From: Lichenihabitans psoromatis
Lineage (GTDB): Bacteria > Pseudomonadota > Alphaproteobacteria > Rhizobiales > Beijerinckiaceae
DNA: 64,000 bases
Reading direction: 5' to 3'
NCBI RefSeq assembly: GCF_004323635.1
Contig: NZ_CP036516.1
Span: 1 to 64,000, forward strand
Under the pieces are notes generated by a model that saw only the letters and a program-made list of their open reading frames with translations, made no database searches and was not told the DNA's origin. A program made the translations under genes and the position numbers. Below, one piece after another: positions 1 through 8,525 of the stretch (its first letter is position 1; each line of letters begins with the position of its first letter).

Positions 1-1145
1 CCGGTGCGCGCGTCGGCGGTCTCTCGGCTGGCGAGCAGCAGCGGGTCGAGATCATGCGTGTCCTGTCGCGCAAGGCGCGCGTCCTGATCCTCGACGAGCC
101 GACCGCGGTTCTGACGCCGGGCGAGGCGGATGCGCTGTTCGCGGCGCTGCGCCGGTTCAGGACCGAAGGCTATGCCGTCGTCCTCATCAGCCACAAGCTC
201 GACGAGGTCATGGCCATTTCCGACAGGGTCACGGTCCTGCGCGGCGGCCGGGTGGTGGCGACCAAACCTGCCGCGGCGTGCAATGCGCGGCAACTGGCCC
301 GCCTGATGGTCGGACGCGACGTCGCGACCGGCGATTACCGCGCGCGGCGGCCCGGTGCCGCCGCTGTCGGGAGCCACCCCGTCCTGGCGGTCCGCGGCGT
401 GTCCGCCGTCGACCGCCGCGGCGTCCCGACGTTGAGGGAGGTCGATCTCGACCTCCATGCCGGCGAGATCCTCGGCGTGGCCGGCGTGGCGGGCAATGGG
501 CAAAGACAGCTCAGCGAGGTGCTGACGGGTGTGATGGCCCCTTCCGCCGGCACCGTCACCCTGGGAGGTTTGCCCCTGGCGCACGCAGATGCCGGGACCT
601 TCGTCGACCTCGGGGTCGGCCACATCCCCGAAGACCGCCTGCGGAGCGGGCTGGCGCCAGGGTTGAGCGTCACCGACAACGCCGTCCTGCGCGAATACCG
701 GAAGCCTCCGCTCCTCTGGCGGCGGTTCTTCCGGCCGCGCCTCGCACGAGGCTTGGCGCAGGCGATCGCCAGGACAGCCGAGGTCGCGGTGCCGGACTTC
801 GCCATGCCGGTGGGCAACCTCTCGGGCGGCAACCAACAACGGCTCGTCGCCAGGCGGGAGATGCGCGTCGCGACGCGCATGCTCGTCGCCGCCTATCCGA
901 GCCGCGGGCTCGATGTCGGCGCGATCAGCACGATGCTGCGCTACATCGTCGAGCTGCGCGACGCCGGCGTCGCCGTCGTCCTGATTTCGGAGGATCTGCA
1001 GGAGCTGCTGAACCTGTCGGATCGGATCGCCGTGCTCTACGAGGGCCGCATCATGGGGGTGCTGGGCCCGGGGGAGGCCGATGTCCAAACGATCGGCCTC
1101 ATGATGGGGGGGCGCACGGCTGGCGCCGATCGGGCAGCGCCGTGA
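1..1145 (+). CDS. ABC transporter ATP-binding protein, nucleoside/sugar type (5' partial)
   Basis: This is the cytoplasmic ATPase of an importer of the RbsA/BmpA-associated kind, in which one polypeptide carries two ATPase domains. The window starts inside domain 1, just before its signature (LSAGEQQR) and Walker B (VLILDEPTA). Domain 2 follows with a loop reading GVAGNGQRQL in the Walker A position, as usual for this family, the signature LSGGNQQR and a degenerate Walker B (MLVAAYPSRGLDVG). The reading frame is open to base 3, so about 150 N-terminal residues lie off-window. Its stop overlaps the GTG of the next permease (GTGA, 1142-1145), which indicates translational coupling. The substrate-binding protein is not in view. 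The pairing with two BmpA-type permeases favours nucleosides or nucleobases, but that is an inference. Confidence 0.9.
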   Translation, partial: GARVGGLSAGEQQRVEIMRVLSRKARVLILDEPTAVLTPGEADALFAALRRFRTEGYAVVLISHKLDEVMAISDRVTVLRGGRVVATKPAAACNARQLARLMVGRDVATGDYRARRPGAAAVGSHPVLAVRGVSAVDRRGVPTLREVDLDLHAGEILGVAGVAGNGQRQLSEVLTGVMAPSAGTVTLGGLPLAHADAGTFVDLGVGHIPEDRLRSGLAPGLSVTDNAVLREYRKPPLLWRRFFRPRLARGLAQAIARTAEVAVPDFAMPVGNLSGGNQQRLVARREMRVATRMLVAAYPSRGLDVGAISTMLRYIVELRDAGVAVVLISEDLQELLNLSDRIAVLYEGRIMGVLGPGEADVQTIGLMMGGRTAGADRAAP

Positions 1146-2194
1146 GCTACCGCATCCAGCGTCGCCCATCCGCACCGGCGTCTACGGCCATCATGGCGCG
1201 CATCGGCGCGGCGGCCTCGGCGCTCGTCATCGCAGGATCGATCCTGAGATGGAGCGGGGCCGACCCGCTCGCGCTCGGCCGGCACGTGCTCGCCCAGAGC
1301 TTCGGGTCGCGCTTCGGACTGGAGGACCTTGGCCTCATGGTCTCACCCCTGCTGCTCACGGGCCTCGCGGTCGCCGTGATGCAGCGGATCGCGCTCTGGA
1401 ACATCGGGGTCGAGGGGCAGTTCTACGGCGGCGCGTTCGGGGCCACCGCAGCGAGCCTTTATCTTTCCGGACCGGCCTGGGCGATGCTGGGCGCCATGGC
1501 GGTCGCCGGCTGCCTCGGCGGCATGATCTGGATCCTGGTGCCGACGCTCGCCCGCGCCTATGCCGACGTAAGCGAGCTGATCACCACGCTACTCCTCAAT
1601 TTCGTGGCCATCCTCCTGGTCTACTACGTGTCGACCGGCCCCTGGCTCGACCGCGCCACCCACCAGCTCGCGTCGACGCCCCGCATCGCGGCCCGCGTTC
1701 CGTCCATCTGGGGCACTGTGCACTGGGGGCTGCCGATCGCGATGGCCCTCGCCGTCATGCTCGCGGTGCTGTTCGGCTACACCCCCTGGGGCTACGAGGT
1801 CCGGATCAGCGGGGCGAACCCAGAGGCCGCGCCCTACGCAGGGATTCCGATGCGGCGACGCATCATCGCCGTCATGCTGCTGTCGGGCGGGATCGCGGGC
1901 TTCGCGGGAGCCCTGGAGCTTGCCGGGACCGTGCACCGCCTCCAGGGTGGCATCTCGAACAACTACGGCTACCTTGGCATCATGGTGGCGGTGCTGGCCC
2001 GCAATTCGTTTCTCGGCATCATCCTCAGCGCCACATTCATGGCCGTGATCCTCAATTCCGGCATCGTCCTGCAGACGCAAGGACTGAATGCCAACGCCGT
2101 GCTGGCCGTCACCGGGCTCATCCTGATCCTCACCGCGATCGGCGACGAAGCCGCCCACTACACCTTCATCGCCTTCGATCAACGCGCGGCCTGA
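1142..2194 (+). CDS. ABC transporter permease, nucleoside/sugar type
   Basis: This inner-membrane permease of 350 residues belongs to the BPD_transp_2 family (BmpA/Rbs-type systems). The protein is hydrophobic throughout, with about eight to ten membrane segments, and contains the family patterns WNIGVEGQFYGG and ISGANPEAAPYAGI followed by a glycine-rich helix. The GTG start at 1142 was chosen because it overlaps the ATPase stop and because the open frame upstream of it has the composition of an out-of-frame shadow. The second permease starts 6 bp after its stop. It should pair with that permease to form the translocation channel driven by the preceding ATPase. Confidence 0.9.
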   Translation: MSYRIQRRPSAPASTAIMARIGAAASALVIAGSILRWSGADPLALGRHVLAQSFGSRFGLEDLGLMVSPLLLTGLAVAVMQRIALWNIGVEGQFYGGAFGATAASLYLSGPAWAMLGAMAVAGCLGGMIWILVPTLARAYADVSELITTLLLNFVAILLVYYVSTGPWLDRATHQLASTPRIAARVPSIWGTVHWGLPIAMALAVMLAVLFGYTPWGYEVRISGANPEAAPYAGIPMRRRIIAVMLLSGGIAGFAGALELAGTVHRLQGGISNNYGYLGIMVAVLARNSFLGIILSATFMAVILNSGIVLQTQGLNANAVLAVTGLILILTAIGDEAAHYTFIAFDQRAA

Positions 2195-2200
2195 CCCACC

Positions 2201-3136
2201 ATGGACATCCTCACCGGCATCCTGACGACCGCCTTCCTGGCTGGCGGGGACTTGGCCCTCGCGGCGCTCGGCGAGGTGCTGGCCGAGCGCGCCGGCGTGG
2301 TCAACCTCGGCGTCGAGGGCCTGATGTCGCTCGGTGCGCTGACGGCCGTTGCCACCGCGACCGCGCGCGCGAGCCCCGCGCTGGGCTTCCTCGCAGCGCT
2401 CGGCGTCGGGCTGGCGTTCGGCATCGTTTTCGCGATCGCGACCGTGACGATCAGGGCCAACCAGGTGCTCTGCGGTTTGGGGCTGACGCTAGTGGGAACC
2501 GGGCTGGCGGCGACCCTAGGGCGCACCTACGCGGGCCGCCCATCGCCCGTGACCTTCACGCCGGTGCGCATCCCCGGCTTGGCCGACCTGCCCGTGATCG
2601 GACCCGCGCTGTTCAACCAGAACGTTCTAGTCTACCTCGTCTTTCTCGTCCTTCCGGTCGCCCTGCACATCCTGCTGTTCAGGACGCGCCACGGCCTGAA
2701 TGTCCGGGCCGTCGGCGAGAACCCTGGCGCTGCCGACGCGTCGGGCATCTCCGTCGCGCGCATCCGCTTCTGGTACGTCGCGGCCGGCGCGGCGCTCGCG
2801 GCGGGCGCGGGGGCCTTCCTCACGCTGACGTTCGTGCCGTCATGGTCCGAAGGCGTGGTCGCCGGGCGGGGATGGATCGCCGTATCTCTCGTCATCTTCG
2901 CCGGCTACCGACCGATCAATGCCGCCCTGGCGGCGCTGCTGTTCGGCTTCATCACCGCGCTCGGCTTCGTCGGTCAGGCGCGAGGCTGGCCCGTGAGCCC
3001 CGCGCTCCTGTCCATGCTGCCCTACCTCGGAACGCTCGGCTTCATCATCGTGCCGGTGCTCGCATGGCGTCGCATGCGGCGGTTCGCGGCCGCGCCCGCC
3101 GGGCTCGGCCGACCCTATTTCCGCGACTTGCGATGA
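2201..3136 (+). CDS. ABC transporter permease, nucleoside/sugar type
   Basis: This second channel subunit of the same importer has 311 residues, is very hydrophobic and belongs to the same family. It carries NLGVEGLMSLGAL near the N-terminus and the cytoplasmic-loop pattern AVGENPGAADASGI that contacts the ATPase in this family. It starts with ATG 6 bp after the previous stop and ends 43 bp before the oxygenase-like gene, so all four genes could share one transcript. The order ATPase, permease, permease is the standard one for BmpA-type nucleoside importers, where the lipoprotein receptor gene often comes first and would here be off-window. Confidence 0.9.
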   Translation: MDILTGILTTAFLAGGDLALAALGEVLAERAGVVNLGVEGLMSLGALTAVATATARASPALGFLAALGVGLAFGIVFAIATVTIRANQVLCGLGLTLVGTGLAATLGRTYAGRPSPVTFTPVRIPGLADLPVIGPALFNQNVLVYLVFLVLPVALHILLFRTRHGLNVRAVGENPGAADASGISVARIRFWYVAAGAALAAGAGAFLTLTFVPSWSEGVVAGRGWIAVSLVIFAGYRPINAALAALLFGFITALGFVGQARGWPVSPALLSMLPYLGTLGFIIVPVLAWRRMRRFAAAPAGLGRPYFRDLR

Positions 3137-3179
3137 CCGTCCAGAAGACATTGAAGACAGAGCTGCCAGGATTGGACAC

Positions 3180-4070
3180 ATGATGATCGTGAAGAACGCC
3201 GAGCAGAGCCTCGCCGAACCCGCGGCCCTCGACCAGTGGTATGTCATCGACAACAGCGCTGCCGTGACGACCGAGCCGCGGCGAACGCGTCTTCTGGGCA
3301 TCGACATCGTCCTGCGCCGCGATGCCTGGGGGGCGCCCATCGTCGAAGCGGCCGACCGAGCCGGGCCGCTTCCAGTGCACGAGCGCTACGATTGCGTGTG
3401 GACGACCCTCGGCACACCCCCCCGCGACATCCCTGCGATCCCGGAGGCAGGAGAGCCCGACCGGCGCCACGTCGTCTGCGGCGCCGTCGCCGTGAGGGCG
3501 TCCGGCCTCCGGATTGTCGAGAATTTCCTCGACATGGCGCATTTCCCGTTCGTCCACACCGACATCTTGGGAGCAGAACCCAATACCGAGGTGCTGCACT
3601 ACACGACCGAGATCCGCCGCGACATCGACGAGGTCTGGGCGACCAATTGCCAGTTCTTCCAGCCCCAGGCCGCGGTGGCCTCCACCGGCGGGATCATGAC
3701 GCAATACCAGTATCGGGTCGCCACGCCCTTCGTGACGATGCTGTACAAGACCTGCCCCAATGCCGACGACCGCTGGGACGTGATCTGCCTGTTCGTCCAG
3801 CCGCTCGACCCAGGCCATTGCCGCGCCCATGCCGTCATGTTCCTCATCGACGAAACATCGCCTCTGAATACGCTGGTGCAGTTCCAGCAGATGATCTTCC
3901 TGCAGGACCGGATCATCCTGGAGAACCAGCGTCCGATCCTACTTCCCTTGGAACCGCGTTCGGAGATCCCGACGCGGGCGGACGGATCATCGATCGCCTA
4001 TCGACGATGGCTGAAGGAGAAATGTATCGTTTACGGCACGACTGCTGGGCCGACCGTTCAATCTGCCTGA
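3180..4070 (+). CDS. Ring-hydroxylating-oxygenase-like protein lacking the Rieske domain
   Basis: The protein has 296 residues. The catalytic half resembles the alpha subunits of Rieske non-heme iron oxygenases: residues 114-126 (ENFLDMAHFPFVH) match the iron-ligand pattern E-x3-D-x2-H-x4-H exactly, and an acidic residue at 243 (LQDRIILENQ) could supply the third ligand. The N-terminus begins like the family (W20, then LLGIDIVLRRD at 38-48) but runs directly into the post-Rieske segment (ERYDCVWTTLG). The expected Cys-x-His and Cys-x2-His cluster ligands are absent and no other frame supplies them. About 50 residues are missing cleanly, in frame. Electron transfer would need a Rieske domain from another protein, as in NdmC/NdmD caffeine demethylation. 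Being next to a nucleoside-type importer makes an N-methylpurine-like substrate thinkable but unproven. Confidence 0.7.
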   Translation: MMIVKNAEQSLAEPAALDQWYVIDNSAAVTTEPRRTRLLGIDIVLRRDAWGAPIVEAADRAGPLPVHERYDCVWTTLGTPPRDIPAIPEAGEPDRRHVVCGAVAVRASGLRIVENFLDMAHFPFVHTDILGAEPNTEVLHYTTEIRRDIDEVWATNCQFFQPQAAVASTGGIMTQYQYRVATPFVTMLYKTCPNADDRWDVICLFVQPLDPGHCRAHAVMFLIDETSPLNTLVQFQQMIFLQDRIILENQRPILLPLEPRSEIPTRADGSSIAYRRWLKEKCIVYGTTAGPTVQSA

Positions 4071-4131
4071 GATCGGCCTACGCCTGCTCGATAACCCACG
4101 GCCGCGCGTCGCATCACGGCCAGCGACGCCG

Positions 4132-4686
4132 CTATCTTTCAATCGACTTTATGAAGGTGACGAGACGGATGGCGTCGCTCGGTAACAGGCGACCAATGGC
4201 GCGGCTGGAATAGACCGCATTGACCACGATGCCGTCCGGCGCAAGGATGAAGCCGGTCGTTTCCAAGAACTCGCCCCGTGCTGGGGCGCTGTTTCGGTAG
4301 GCGCCGGTCGCTGCGACGACCGTCTCGATGTCGGCCGAATGGCCGACTGAGAAGGAGATGCCGTTCTTCGCGATGAACGGCATGGTGGCCGCCTCATCAT
4401 CGACCGAGAAGGCCGCGACCTTGATCCCCGCGTCGTCCAATCGGTCCCGCGCGTGCGAGAAGGCCGACATCTGCTCGTTGCAGAACGGACACCAGTGCCC
4501 GCGGTAGACGAGGACGACACCATAGGAGCCGCCGAGATCGTGGGGCAGACTGAGAAGCCCGCCGCCCACGGCGGGAAGCTCGAGGGCCGGGAACGCCTGC
4601 CCATTTCCAAAAGCGCCATTCTCATCTCCCGTAGTCGACCAGTGGGGTCCATCGATGAGGAGACTGAATTGAACTTGCAAGTCCAA
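4132..4686 (-). CDS. Peroxiredoxin-like AhpC/TSA-family protein; start uncertain
   Basis: This thioredoxin-fold protein would reduce peroxides through an N-terminal cysteine. The motif YRGHWCPFCNEQ carries the peroxidatic CxxC-like site, followed by DxxGIKVAAFSVD and GFILAPDGIVV, all typical of the family. The longest frame begins at a TTG (4686) lying inside a palindrome that looks like an operator, so that start is doubtful. A better signal, GGGAGA 5 bases before ATG at 4619, is in a different frame and would need a one-base shift near 4603 to reach the conserved AFPALELPAVGG. Either the gene uses a weak start or it carries a small 5' indel. It is divergent from a TetR gene 17 bp away, a common regulator/target arrangement. 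Confidence 0.75.
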   Translation of the reverse strand: MDLQVQFSLLIDGPHWSTTGDENGAFGNGQAFPALELPAVGGGLLSLPHDLGGSYGVVLVYRGHWCPFCNEQMSAFSHARDRLDDAGIKVAAFSVDDEAATMPFIAKNGISFSVGHSADIETVVAATGAYRNSAPARGEFLETTGFILAPDGIVVNAVYSSRAIGRLLPSDAIRLVTFIKSIER

Positions 4687-4687
4687 T
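4668..4687. promoter_or_regulatory. Probable TetR operator palindrome
   Basis: ATTGAACTTGCAAGTCCAAT is a 20-bp near-perfect palindrome (one mismatched pair) centred on ACTTGCAAGT. It lies between the divergent peroxiredoxin and TetR genes, 16 bp before the TetR ATG. Its position suits autoregulation and control of the peroxiredoxin gene. Confidence 0.65.
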
Positions 4688-4703
4688 CCAGTAACCTCGT
4701 GCC

Positions 4704-5327
4704 ATGACCCGGATACCGAAGACTGCCCCGAGGGCGATCACCGCACGCGGCGCGGCGACCAAGACGCGCATCATCGAAGCGGCGGCCGGGCTCGTGTATC
4801 GAAGCGGAGCGGGACGCTTGAACCTCGATGACGTGATGGAGGCGAGCGGCACCAGCAAGTCCCAGATCTACCACTACTTCCCGGACAAGGACGCCCTCGT
4901 GCGCGAGGTGATCGCCTTGCAGACGCGACGGATCCTGCAAGCCAATGCCGACCTTCTGGACGAGCTCGGCTCCTTCGATGCGCTGCGCGCCTGGCGCGAC
5001 ATGCTGGTCGCAGCGAACCGGGCAGGGGACGACTTCGGAGGCTGCCCGATCGGTTCGCTCGCGAGCGAACTGGCGGGCGGGTCGGAACAGGCCCGGACCC
5101 TCCTCTGCGAGTGCTTCGAGGCCTGGAGCGCGATCATCGGCAGGGGCTTGTTCCTGATGCAGGGCCGAGGCCTACTGTCCCCGTCAGCCGACGTCGCAGC
5201 GGCCGCCACGGCAATGCTGGCGGCGATCCAGGGCGGCATTCTGTTCTCGAAGACCGCCCGCAGTTCCAAGCCACTGGAATTGGCCTTCGACATGGCCATC
5301 GGCCACGTCGAACGGCTCGCATCCTGA
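4704..5327 (+). CDS. TetR/AcrR family transcriptional regulator
   Basis: The protein has 207 residues. The N-terminal helix-turn-helix is clear (residues about 19-65: TRIIEAAAGLVYRSG, then LDDVMEASGTSKSQIYHYFPDKDALV). The C-terminal ligand domain contains GCPIGSLASEL, a stretch seen in the TetR subgroup that senses small electrophiles or aromatic compounds. It is divergent from the peroxiredoxin gene, with the palindrome at 4668-4687 between them. It probably represses both itself and the peroxiredoxin until an inducer binds. The ligand cannot be read from the sequence. Confidence 0.9.
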   Translation: MTRIPKTAPRAITARGAATKTRIIEAAAGLVYRSGAGRLNLDDVMEASGTSKSQIYHYFPDKDALVREVIALQTRRILQANADLLDELGSFDALRAWRDMLVAANRAGDDFGGCPIGSLASELAGGSEQARTLLCECFEAWSAIIGRGLFLMQGRGLLSPSADVAAAATAMLAAIQGGILFSKTARSSKPLELAFDMAIGHVERLAS

Positions 5328-5505
5328 CGTTACCAGCGTCGACCGATCACGGCGCGGAGAACGGCGGCTGGCGAGCGCCCCGTGCTCGACCCCGACCGCC
5401 AAGCGTCGGCGCGATCCGCGGCCGCACGGGCGCGCGGTCAAGCGCGGAACGGCACCTCCGTCGCAGTGCCGCACGACGACGTTCGACAGAGAAGGCGAAG
5501 GACCA

Positions 5506-6402
5506 TCATGCGCCAGCCACGCGCAGCACGTCGATCAGGGCGCGTAAGGCGGGCGGCACCTGCCGCCGCCCGGGATAGTACAGGAAAAAGCCGGGGAACG
5601 GCTGGCACCAGTCCTCCAGGACCCGGACCAGGCGGCCCGCCGCCAAGTCGTCCGCCACGCTGTCCTCCGGCGTGTAGGCCAAACCAACACCGTCCAGCGC
5701 CGCCCTCCGGATCAGGTCCGTGTCGTTCAAGGTCAGCGTGCCCTCGACCGTGACGTCGAGCACCTCGCCGGATTTGGCGAACGGCCAGCGGTACACGGCG
5801 CCGCTGGCGTCGAAGCGGTAGTTGATGCAAGCGTGGTCCTTGAGATCGTGCGGCGTCCGGGGCAGGGGGTGGGAGGCAAGGTAGTCAGGCGCGCCGACCA
5901 CCGCCGCGCGAAGGTCCGGCGTCACGCGCACCGCCACCATGTCGCGATGCACCCGCTCGCCCGGCCGGATACCGGCGTCGAAGCCCGCGGCGACGATGTC
6001 GGTCAGTCCGTCGTCGACCATCACCTCCAGGCGCACGTCCGGGTAAGCCTGCGCGAAGCGGCCGAAGGCCCCCGCGAGGACCAGCTCCGCCGCGAGCTTG
6101 GGTAGGTTGAGCCTGACTGTCCCGGAGGGTTGCCCGCCCGCGGCGCGCACGCCCGCGACCGCGCCGGCAGTGTCCGCGAAGGACGGGGCGAGCCGGTCGT
6201 GGAGGTCCTGCCCCGCCTCGGTCGGTGCGACGCTGCGGGTCGTGCGGTGAAGCAGCTTCGCACCGAGCCGCTCCTCCAGGCCGCGGATGGTGTGGCTGAG
6301 CGCCGAGGGCGAAAGGCCGAGGCGGAGGGCGGCGCGCCGGAAGCTGCGCTCCTGAGCCACCGCCAGGAAGGCGGTCAGTTCCGCGTACTCGGACCCACGC
6401 AT
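5506..6402 (-). CDS. LysR family transcriptional regulator
   Basis: The protein has 298 residues. The winged helix-turn-helix is N-terminal (FLAVAQERSFRRAALRLGLSPSALSHTIRGLEERLG), followed by the linker RTTRSVAPTEAG and a LysR substrate-binding domain from about residue 90. The sequence resembles the large group of LysR regulators that control adjacent oxidoreductases. It faces the SDR gene at 6504 across a 101-bp spacer. LysR proteins usually activate the divergent gene and repress themselves from that spacer, so the SDR is the likely target. Confidence 0.9.
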   Translation of the reverse strand: MRGSEYAELTAFLAVAQERSFRRAALRLGLSPSALSHTIRGLEERLGAKLLHRTTRSVAPTEAGQDLHDRLAPSFADTAGAVAGVRAAGGQPSGTVRLNLPKLAAELVLAGAFGRFAQAYPDVRLEVMVDDGLTDIVAAGFDAGIRPGERVHRDMVAVRVTPDLRAAVVGAPDYLASHPLPRTPHDLKDHACINYRFDASGAVYRWPFAKSGEVLDVTVEGTLTLNDTDLIRRAALDGVGLAYTPEDSVADDLAAGRLVRVLEDWCQPFPGFFLYYPGRRQVPPALRALIDVLRVAGA

Positions 6403-6432
6403 GATTGTTGCCTCCAGCTCATCAGGGCATAC

Positions 6433-6452
6433 CGATAATAGCGCATTAATCG
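6433..6452. promoter_or_regulatory. Candidate LysR-binding dyad
   Basis: CGATAATAGCGCATTAATCG is an imperfect dyad (14 of 20 positions symmetric), AT-rich in its arms and with a GCGC core. It is located mid-way between the divergent LysR and SDR genes. It contains a T-N11-A spacing, but the symmetry is modest. Confidence 0.35.
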
Positions 6453-6503
6453 CGGTGATGAACGGTCGTAGACATCGCGCTTCTCGACGCGGCGGAGGCG
6501 ATC

Positions 6504-7313
6504 ATGCTCGACCCATCCACATCAAACGACACGCGAGACCGGCCGACGGCCGGCCTCGGGCGCCTGGCGGCCCAGGTCGCGCTCGTCACGGGCGCCGGGA
6601 GCGGCATCGGCCGGGCGGCGGCGCTGGCCTTCGCGCGGGAAGGGGCTGCCGTCATATTGGCAGGACGACGCGAGGCCGAGTTGCAGGCGGTCGCGCGCGA
6701 GATCACGGACCTGAACGGCAATGCCGCCGCGATTCCGACGGACGTGTCCGACGAGCGTGCCGTTGCGGCCCTGGTCAGCGGCGCCATCGCGCGCTTCGGC
6801 CGGCTGGACGTCGCCTTCAACAACGCCGGCGTGACGGCCTACGTGCCGATCGAGCATCTCACGTCGAACGAGTTCGATCGCGTCATGGCGACCAACGTCC
6901 GGGGCGTATGGCTGCAGGTCAAGCACGAGGTCGAGGCGATGCGGGCGGCCGGGCGAGGCGGCGCGATCGTCAACACCTCCTCCATCGCGGCGACGGGCGG
7001 GACAGCCGGCCTGTCTGCCTACGCGGCCAGCAAGGGCGCGCTCGACGCGATGATCCGGGCGGTCGCGCTGGAGGTCGGCGGGCAGGGCATACGGATCAAC
7101 AACGTGAGCCCCGGCGTGATCCGAACGCCGATGACGGCGAACATGCCCGACGAGGCTTTCGCGCCCTTCGGAGCCCACGCGGCGCTGAAGCGCCTGGGCG
7201 AGCCCAGGGATGTCGGCGACGTGGCCGTCTGGCTCTGCACTGACGAAGCCCGATTCATCACTGGGCAGAGCCTCGTCGTCGATGGCGGCTTCAACATCGC
7301 AGGGTTCCGCTGA
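6504..7313 (+). CDS. Short-chain dehydrogenase/reductase (SDR), classical type
   Basis: The protein has 269 residues. It shows the NAD(P) motif TGAGSGIG, NNAG, the serine of the catalytic triad (NTSSIA), YAASK (Tyr-x3-Lys) and the C-terminal FITGQSLVVDGG typical of FabG-like enzymes. An arginine-containing AGRREAE after the second strand favours NADPH. A GGAGG ribosome-binding site ends 5 bases before the ATG. The first 25 residues precede the fold and are probably disordered. It is a cytosolic oxidoreductase of unknown substrate, probably under control of the divergent LysR gene. Confidence 0.9.
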   Translation: MLDPSTSNDTRDRPTAGLGRLAAQVALVTGAGSGIGRAAALAFAREGAAVILAGRREAELQAVAREITDLNGNAAAIPTDVSDERAVAALVSGAIARFGRLDVAFNNAGVTAYVPIEHLTSNEFDRVMATNVRGVWLQVKHEVEAMRAAGRGGAIVNTSSIAATGGTAGLSAYAASKGALDAMIRAVALEVGGQGIRINNVSPGVIRTPMTANMPDEAFAPFGAHAALKRLGEPRDVGDVAVWLCTDEARFITGQSLVVDGGFNIAGFR

Positions 7314-7621
7314 ACCGGCAGATGCCGCCCGACTACGTGCCGCGATGCATGACGCGCGTCACTTTTCTCCACGTCGCTGCCCCCTTCGGCAAAGACGTGC
7401 AGACGGCGTGCGCCGGCCGGCAACTTCCGCCCGTCGTCGCTCAGAAGGGTTCGCCTGCGGTAGAGGATCCTAGCTCCGGGACCGGCGAGGTCGGGCGCGA
7501 GGCCGCTAGCGCAATCTTCAGGAAGTGGTCCAATTCGTGGTCGTTCGGTCCGCCCGGGAGCTTTCAAATCGGTGCCCGCGGTTCCTGCCGAGGCGATCAA
7601 TCACGTCTAAGAAACCGCACT
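7314..7621. other. Non-coding spacer between convergent genes
   Basis: These 308 bases separate the SDR stop from the stop of the next LysR gene. I see no credible gene; open frames here are GC-driven and have no recognisable motif. No strong terminator hairpin was found. Confidence 0.5.
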
Positions 7622-8503
7622 CTAATCATTCGTCGCCGTTTGGAGAACCCATTCATGGAAGATCCTCGCCGCGCGCTTCTGCGCTCCACGTTGCGGCGTG
7701 CAGCAGAAGTAGCAGAGGTTCGACGGCGCCGCGTGGTCGAAGAGCTGCACCAGCTTTCCCGTCGCCAGCAGCTTGCGCAACAGGATGGCAGGAGCCAAGG
7801 TCACGCCCTGCCCTTGGATGGCGGTTTCGAGCATGATCCCCGGATCGTCGAAGACCCAGCTCTTCTGCATCGGCGATAACTCCAATCCGGCGGCGCGCAT
7901 CCACGCTTCCCAACCCGAATAGTCGATCTCGTGGAGCAGGGTCGCGTGCTCGAGCGACCTTGGATCCTCCCGGGGTTTCAATCCCGCCGCGATGAGGGGG
8001 CTGCACACGGCGATCTTCCTCTCGGCAACAAGCTTTCGGCCATCGAAGCCGAACGGGATCTTGTCGCCCCAATGGAAGGCGACATCGACTTCGTTCTGCG
8101 CCGCACGCGACATCCGCATGCCGTGGAGGAGCTGGAAGCGGACATGGGGAAACTGGGTGTTGAAGGTCATCAACCGCGGCAGCAGCCACCACGTGTAGAA
8201 GATCGGCGGCACCGACAGGATGATGGTCCCGTCCATCTGCGAGTCTGGCAGCCGATGGTTGATCTCGGAGAGCGCCTCGAAGGCGCTCGTGGCGACCTCG
8301 AACAGCCTCTTGCCCTCGGCGGTGAGGACGGGGCCGACGGAGGTCCGGTGAAACAGGGTCACCCCGAAATATGTCTCCAGGGACCGAACCTGGTGGCTGA
8401 CGGCGCTCTGGGTGATCTTCAGCTCGGCGGCCGCGGCGGTGAAGCTCTTGCAGCGCGCGGTCGCCTCGAAGGAGCGCAGCGGGTAGAGCGGCGGCAGCTT
8501 CAT
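7622..8503 (-). CDS. LysR family regulator, GcvA-like
   Basis: The protein has about 293 residues. The opening MKLPPLYPLRSFEATARCKSF followed by AAAELKITQSAVSHQVRSLE is the GcvA/AmpR-type helix-turn-helix. The effector domain follows, with FDDPGIMLETAIQGQGVTLAP near the end. A start 24 bases further upstream (8527) is possible but would sit inside the operator-like palindrome at 8526-8540, so the ATG at 8503 is preferred. The gene is divergent from the dimethylglycine-dehydrogenase-like gene at 8638 and is the obvious candidate regulator of that catabolic operon. Confidence 0.9.
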   Translation of the reverse strand: MKLPPLYPLRSFEATARCKSFTAAAAELKITQSAVSHQVRSLETYFGVTLFHRTSVGPVLTAEGKRLFEVATSAFEALSEINHRLPDSQMDGTIILSVPPIFYTWWLLPRLMTFNTQFPHVRFQLLHGMRMSRAAQNEVDVAFHWGDKIPFGFDGRKLVAERKIAVCSPLIAAGLKPREDPRSLEHATLLHEIDYSGWEAWMRAAGLELSPMQKSWVFDDPGIMLETAIQGQGVTLAPAILLRKLLATGKLVQLFDHAAPSNLCYFCCTPQRGAQKRAARIFHEWVLQTATND

Positions 8504-8525
8504 CCCGATCATAATCAGCTCCAGC

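Noticed and set aside
278..2194. Very long plus-strand open frame covering the ATPase gene and the first permease
   Set aside because: Only the part from the GTG at 1142 has permease character; the upstream 860 bases are the out-of-frame shadow of the ATPase gene, Arg-rich as expected from GC-rich DNA.
1249..3183. 644-codon plus-strand open frame across both permeases
   Set aside because: Extreme Arg/His/Pro content and no motif; it is the shadow frame of the two membrane proteins.
4149..4940. Minus-strand frame spanning the peroxiredoxin and TetR genes
   Set aside because: It has no domain, overlaps two real genes and reads through the intergenic operator; only its first codons (ATG at 4619) are of interest for the peroxiredoxin start.
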